DNA of 64,000 bases, taken from NCBI RefSeq assembly GCF_011174705.1, contig NZ_JAANIJ010000001.1:2294001-2358000 (forward strand), read 5' to 3'. This document shows, in pieces, positions 59,701 to 64,000 of this stretch. The DNA comes from Tessaracoccus coleopterorum (GTDB lineage: Bacteria > Actinomycetota > Actinomycetes > Propionibacteriales > Propionibacteriaceae). A program made the position numbers and the translations under genes. Below the pieces are notes generated by a model. The model saw nothing but the letters and a program-made list of their open reading frames with translations. It did not search any database and was not told the origin of the DNA. How positions within the stretch are numbered: position 1 is the first letter of the stretch; every line of letters begins with the position of its first letter.

Positions 59701-62700
59701 ATGACTCGTCGCTACTACAGGAGAAATGAACCGGTCGAGGTTGAGCCGGTAGACGTCGTCGCCGTCCGGGCGACGGTGGAGCCCCCTCAGGTCGGACCGC
59801 TCGGGGAGCGGGTGGGGGTCGACGTCAGGGACGCCGTTCCGCAGCTCGACGAGGACACCCTCGCGGCGTTCGAACGCTCGGGATGGTTCCTGCTGGCCGC
59901 CGACGGCGTGCGCCTCGAGGCCGTCCGTGGCGGGGAGGTCCCCGCCGAGGCGGAGCAGGCGGGCACCCTCGTCATCAACGCCGACGGCCGCGCCGCCATC
60001 GCCACCGACGAACTCACGGTCCAGGTCGTCGGCGACCTCGACCGGGACCGGGCCCTCGCAGCGCTCGACGACGCGGGCCTCACCCTCATCACCGAACTCC
60101 GCTTCGCGCCCAACCTGTTCGTGGTGCGTAACCGCGGCGGCGACGCGCTCGACGCCTCGGTCGCCCTCCACGATGACCCGCGCTTCGTCTTCGCGGAGCC
60201 GGCGTTCATCGAGCACATCCCGCAGCGGTTCGTGCCGACCGACCCCGAGTACGTCAACCAGTGGCAGTGGAACAACACCGGCGCAGGCGGGGCACCGCCG
60301 GGGCCGACGTGTCGGCCGAGGAGGCCTGGGACCACACCATGGGTGCCGGCATCCGCGTGGCCATCGTCGACAACGGCTTCGACGCCGGCCACGAGGACCT
60401 CGCGGCAGGGTCGGCCCGGATCCGGCTTCTTCACCGGTAACCCCGCCGCCCTGACGGTCGGGACCGCCGGGATGCCCGACAGCGACCACGGCACCTTCTG
60501 CGCAGGCATGGTCGGCGCCCGCAGCGGCAACGGCCGCGGCGGGTCGGGGCGGCCCCGCTGTCCGAGCTGATGCTCGTGGCCTGCCTGGGCGACCAGGTCG
60601 GCACGCAGGTGACGCTCGCCCGATCGATCGCGTACGCGGCCGACCCGTCGACGGAGGTCGGGGGTGCAGACCCTGCGACCGGCGCCGACATCATCGTCTC
60701 CAGCCTCGGCCCAACGGCGCCGACTGGGCGCTGCAGACCGTGCTCGACCTCGCCCTCCAGAACGCCGCCACCAACGGGCGCGGCGGCCTCGGAACCGCCA
60801 TCTTCTGGGCCGCGAGCAACGGCAACGTCGACGTGATGCTCGACGAGGTCGTCTCGCACGCCGACGTCATCGCGGTGGTCAGGTCGACCCGCAACGACCT
60901 CGAGGACAACGCGGCCCACGGCCCGGAGGTTGAGCTGATCGCGCCCGGGGTCGACGTCGTCAACGCCTTCTCCGGCAACACCTACGGCCCCTGGGTCGGC
61001 ACCTCCTTCGCGGCCCCTGCGCCGCGGGCTGCGCCGCCCTCGCGCTGTCGGTCGACCCGATGATGACGCGCGACCAGCTCCGCCAGGTCATGCACGACAC
61101 GGCCGACAGGATCGGCGGTGTCGTCTACGACGGCAACGGGCACAACGACGACTACGGCTTCGGGCGCGTCAACGCCTTCGCGGCGGTGCGGCGCGCGGCC
61201 AGGAAGATCCAGCTGCAGACCACGAGCGTCGTGTTCAACGACGTGCCGGAGGACGAGACGACGGCCCGCGCCATCGTCTGGGCCGTCTCGGGGATCGACC
61301 CCCTCACCTTCGAGGTGGTCTCCGGTCCCACGACGCTGACCGGCCCGGCGAACTCGTTCCAGCTGCTCCTCGGATCCTCGGCCACCGTCCCGGCCCCGGC
61401 GCCGGTGTCACCGGGCACGCGCGGATCTGGCTGACCTACACCGGCACCGCCGCGGGCGACACCGCGACCGGGAGATCGTGGTCCGCTCCGTCGACACCCT
61501 CGAGCAGTGGAGCGTCCCGATCTCGGCCAACACCATCGAGCGGCCCACCGCCGCCGTCGTGATGGTGATGGACAAGTCGGGGTCGATGGACTGGGGCGCC
61601 GGCGACGGCCGGTCGAGGGTCGAGGTGCTGCGCGAGTCCGCGAATGTGATGGTCGACCTGCTGAGGGCCGACACCGGGATCGGCATCGTGCGCTTCGACC
61701 ACGACGCGGCGCCCGTGTTGAACGTCGTCGACGCCGGGGCCGAGATCTTCGGGTCGGGAGGGCGCAGGCCGCCGCGGCCGTCGCCTCCCACGTCCCCAAC
61801 CCGGCGGGCGCGACGTCCATCGGCGACGGCGTGCTTGCCGGGGGACTGCTCCTCGACGCCGCCGCCCCCGGCTACGACACCACGGCCATGATCGTGCTCA
61901 CCGACGGGCAGGAGAACGCCCCGCCATGATCGCGGACGTGGCAGGCGGCATCGACGACAAGGTGTTCGCCATCGGGCTGGGCGAGCCGTCCGTGATCAAC
62001 CCCGCCGCGCTGACCGCGCTGACCAACGGAACCGGAGGCTACGTCAACATGACCGGTGTGCTGTCCCCGGACGAGCGGTTCCTGCTCGCCAAGTACTACC
62101 TGCAGATCCTGGCAGGCGTCACCAACGAGCAGATCGTGCTCGACCCGACGGCTACCTCAAGTCCAACGACATCGCCAAGATCGGATTCGTGCTGACGCGC
62201 GCCGACTCGGCCACCGACGTCATCGCGCTCCTCCCGTCGCCCGACGTGGTGAGCTACACGCTCATCACCCCGCGCGGCGAGACCATCACCCCGCCTCGCC
62301 GGGCGCCGCCTACGTCACCGGCGCCAACGTCGCCTACTACCGGCTGAACCTGCCCTGGGTCGACGCAGGCGGCGGTGAGCACTGGGAGGGGAGTGGACGG
62401 CGCTGTTGGAGGCCGAGCCGCGCGGCTACAAGGAGTGGCTCGCGAAGCTGGAGCAGACCGACCCAGGGCGTTCGAGCACGCGGTCACCCACGGCGCCAGG
62501 TACGCGGTCGAGGTCCACAGCCGCTCCAGCCTCACCATGGTCGCCGAGCTGCACCAGAAGGGCATCGATCCCGGCACGGTGATGACGCTGACGGCCAGGC
62601 TCTCCGAGTTCGGGATCCCCGTCGAGGACGACCGCGCCAACGTCCGTGCCGAACTCACCGGCCCGGCCGGGCCCGACCTGATCAAGCTGGGCACGTCGGC

Positions 62701-63178
62701 GGCGGCGTCTACACGGCCGACCACCCCGCCAACCACTTCGGCCTCTACCGGTTCCGGGTGGTGGCGGAGGGAGTGACCCTGCACCGCGAGCGGTTCACGC
62801 GCGAGCAGTTGGTGACCGGGTCGATCTACGTGCCCAAGCCCCGGAGGACCCGAAGCCCCCGACCGGTGACGACGACACCGGAGGCTGCGCCGACAACTTC
62901 GACGCCCTGACCAGGGCCCTCAAGCTCGACCGTCGCCTCGCCAGGATGCTGGATGCGGCACTTCGCAGGCAGGGCAGCAGCCTCGCCGAGCTCCTCGAAT
63001 GCATCGCGAAGTGCGCGGGCGGGCCGGAGCGACCCGGACCGCGGCCCGGCAGGCCCGTCCAGCCCGGCAGGCCGGTCCAGCCGGCCGTGACGATCGGGCC
63101 GACGATCCGTCGAGCCTGCTGGCCGAGGCCCTGCGCCGGGCGGCCGACCACCTCGAGTCGGACGGGAACCGGCCGTGA
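59701..63178 (+). CDS. Subtilisin-like (S8) protease fused to a VWA domain (many frameshifts)
   Basis: About 1,160 residues with no signal peptide. Residues 60-185 resemble a fervidolysin-type prodomain (RFVFAEPAFIEHIPQRF, QWQWNNTG). The S8 domain has catalytic Asp in VAIVDNGFDAGHEDL, His in DSDHGTFCAGMVGA and Ser in VGTSFAAP. A beta-rich linker follows, then a VWA domain from about 61540 with the MIDAS motif VMDKSGSMDWG and IVLTDGQENA. The C-terminus has a two-Cys helix (LAELLECIAKCAGG) and a Pro/Arg-rich stretch. At least twelve frame breaks, each bridged by family sequence. The stop overlaps the next GTG as GTGA. The role is unknown. Confidence 0.82.
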
Positions 63179-63508
63179 CCGAGGCACCCCGAACCCCGGC
63201 ACCGCACGAACACCTCGTGTGGTGCCGGGTCGCCGGGCCGACGCCCGGCGCACTGCGCGAGTTCCTCGACGCCACCGGCGCCGATCCGGGCTGCCGCCGG
63301 TGGCGCGGCAGACCGCCGACGGCGTCGAGGTGCTCGTCGAGATCACCCGCGCCCGGCTCGACTCCGCCCGTGCCTCCCGAGCCGACCTCGTCATCGAGGA
63401 ACTCGAGGACCTCACGGACATGGAGTCGCGGCGCAGGGCCGAGGTCGGCCGGGGCGACCGCTTCGCCGCCCGGGGGCCGTCCCGCACGGGGTCGGACGCA
63501 AGGAGTAG
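63175..63508 (+). CDS. Small unknown protein between the two peptidases (frameshifts)
   Basis: About 111 residues, starting GTG 63175. An N-terminal HLVWCRVAGPTPGALREFLD segment, then GVEVLVEITRARLDSARASR and an acidic/basic helix (DLVIEELEDLTDMESRRRAE), ending HGVGRKE. Frame breaks near 63303 and 63470; the end is set at TAG 63506-63508, which leaves AAGGAG correctly placed for the next gene. No family recognised. Being coupled by overlap to the protease, it may be an inhibitor, adaptor or substrate; this is speculation. Confidence 0.5.
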
Positions 63509-63512
63509 GGCC

Positions 63513-64000
63513 ATGTACCTCAACGTCACCGAGATCGAATCGGCGCTCGCCGCGCTCCACGCCGCGTTCCCCGCCACCAGCGAGCTGATCGCCATGCCCA
63601 ACCCGACCCACGAGGGCCGGGCGACGCACGCCCTGCGGGTCGGGGCCCGGGCGCCCACGACGTCGACGGCATCCTCCTGCTCGGCGGGGTGCACGCCCGG
63701 GAGTGGGTGCCGCCCGACGCCCTCGTCTCGCTCGCCGCCGACCTCCTCGAGGCCCATGCCGGTGGCACCGGGCTCGGCTACGGCGGCGCCTCCTACTCCG
63801 CCGCGGAGATCCACCGGATCGTCGAGACGCTGAACATCTTCTTCTTCGCGTGCGTCAACCCCGACGGGCGGGCGCACAGCCAGACGGTCGCCTCAGGATG
63901 GCGCAAGAACCGACGACCCGCGCCGACCGGGATGACCGGCGCCGACTGCGTGGGCGTCGACCTGAACCGCAACTTCGACTTCCTGTGGGACCACACGGCC
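63513..64000 (+). CDS. M14 zinc carboxypeptidase (5' part, runs off the window)
   Basis: N-terminal part of an M14-family metallocarboxypeptidase. Zinc ligands H and E are in GGVHAREWVPPDALVSLAA, the substrate-binding Arg region in VNPDGRAHSQ, and GVDLNRNFDFLWD is the conserved NRN motif. A base is missing near 63655. ATG 63513 has AAGGAG 7 nt upstream. No signal peptide. The third zinc ligand and catalytic Glu lie beyond the window. Third gene of the protease operon. Confidence 0.86.

Overview
The window looks like a chromosomal segment of a high-GC actinobacterium, most likely of the Propionibacteriaceae (Tessaracoccus-like). Signs of this are the FhaA-FhaB-PstP-RodA-PbpA-PknB cell-envelope cluster with CrgA and a TrpG-type amidotransferase nearby (actinobacterial synteny), the B12-dependent methylmalonyl-CoA mutase pair MutA/MutB with MeaB and CobT, PPK2, very G+C-rich wobble positions and many GTG/TTG starts. 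The genus is an inference; no rRNA is present.

Layout. 1-5.3 kb: cytochrome bd operon (cydA, cydB, start of cydD), a divergent BlaI/MecI-type repressor, a mirrored intergenic repeat and ppk2. 5.4-12.6 kb: CatE-like dioxygenase, a TetR-controlled heterodimeric ABC exporter operon with 4-bp gene overlaps, an HD-domain protein and an EamA transporter. 12.6-20.6 kb: LacI, sugar ABC importer, GH31 alpha-xylosidase and GH1 beta-glucosidase, all on the minus strand, probably for isoprimeverose or xyloglucan fragments. 20.7-25.7 kb: lysS, a YbjQ-like protein, a DUF222/HNH endonuclease, six hairpin repeats and a HAD phosphatase. 25.7-35 kb: crgA, a DUF881 protein, trpG and the Ser/Thr kinase and peptidoglycan elongation cluster. 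35-43.8 kb: meaB, a DUF2975/XRE pair, cobT, mutA/mutB and a folP-like gene. 43.9-49.1 kb: an ArsR/VOC pair, xylB, and a glycosyltransferase-deacetylase fusion resembling MshA plus MshB with a histidine phosphatase behind it. 49.2-56.4 kb: a second LacI/ABC importer locus with a GH130 enzyme and a Tat-secreted protein. 56.5-59.4 kb: the gntR/gntP/gntK gluconate locus and tRNA-Leu(CAG). 59.7-64 kb: a subtilase fused to a VWA domain, a small unknown protein and an M14 carboxypeptidase that runs off the end.

An important caveat: most genes are broken by one or more single-base frameshifts. In the cases followed by eye, the reading frame is restored by adding one base, usually in a G or C run, and both sides of the break match the same family. 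This looks like consensus error, not gene decay. Coordinates below span the inferred whole gene, and frameshift positions are approximate.

Metabolically, the segment joins carbohydrate import and hydrolysis (two ABC/glycosidase loci, xylulokinase, gluconate uptake) to the methylmalonyl-CoA route (mutAB, meaB, cobT for its B12 cofactor) and low-oxygen respiration (cydABD). The most unusual pieces are the protease operon at the right edge, the fused mycothiol-type enzyme and the hairpin repeats beside the HNH gene.
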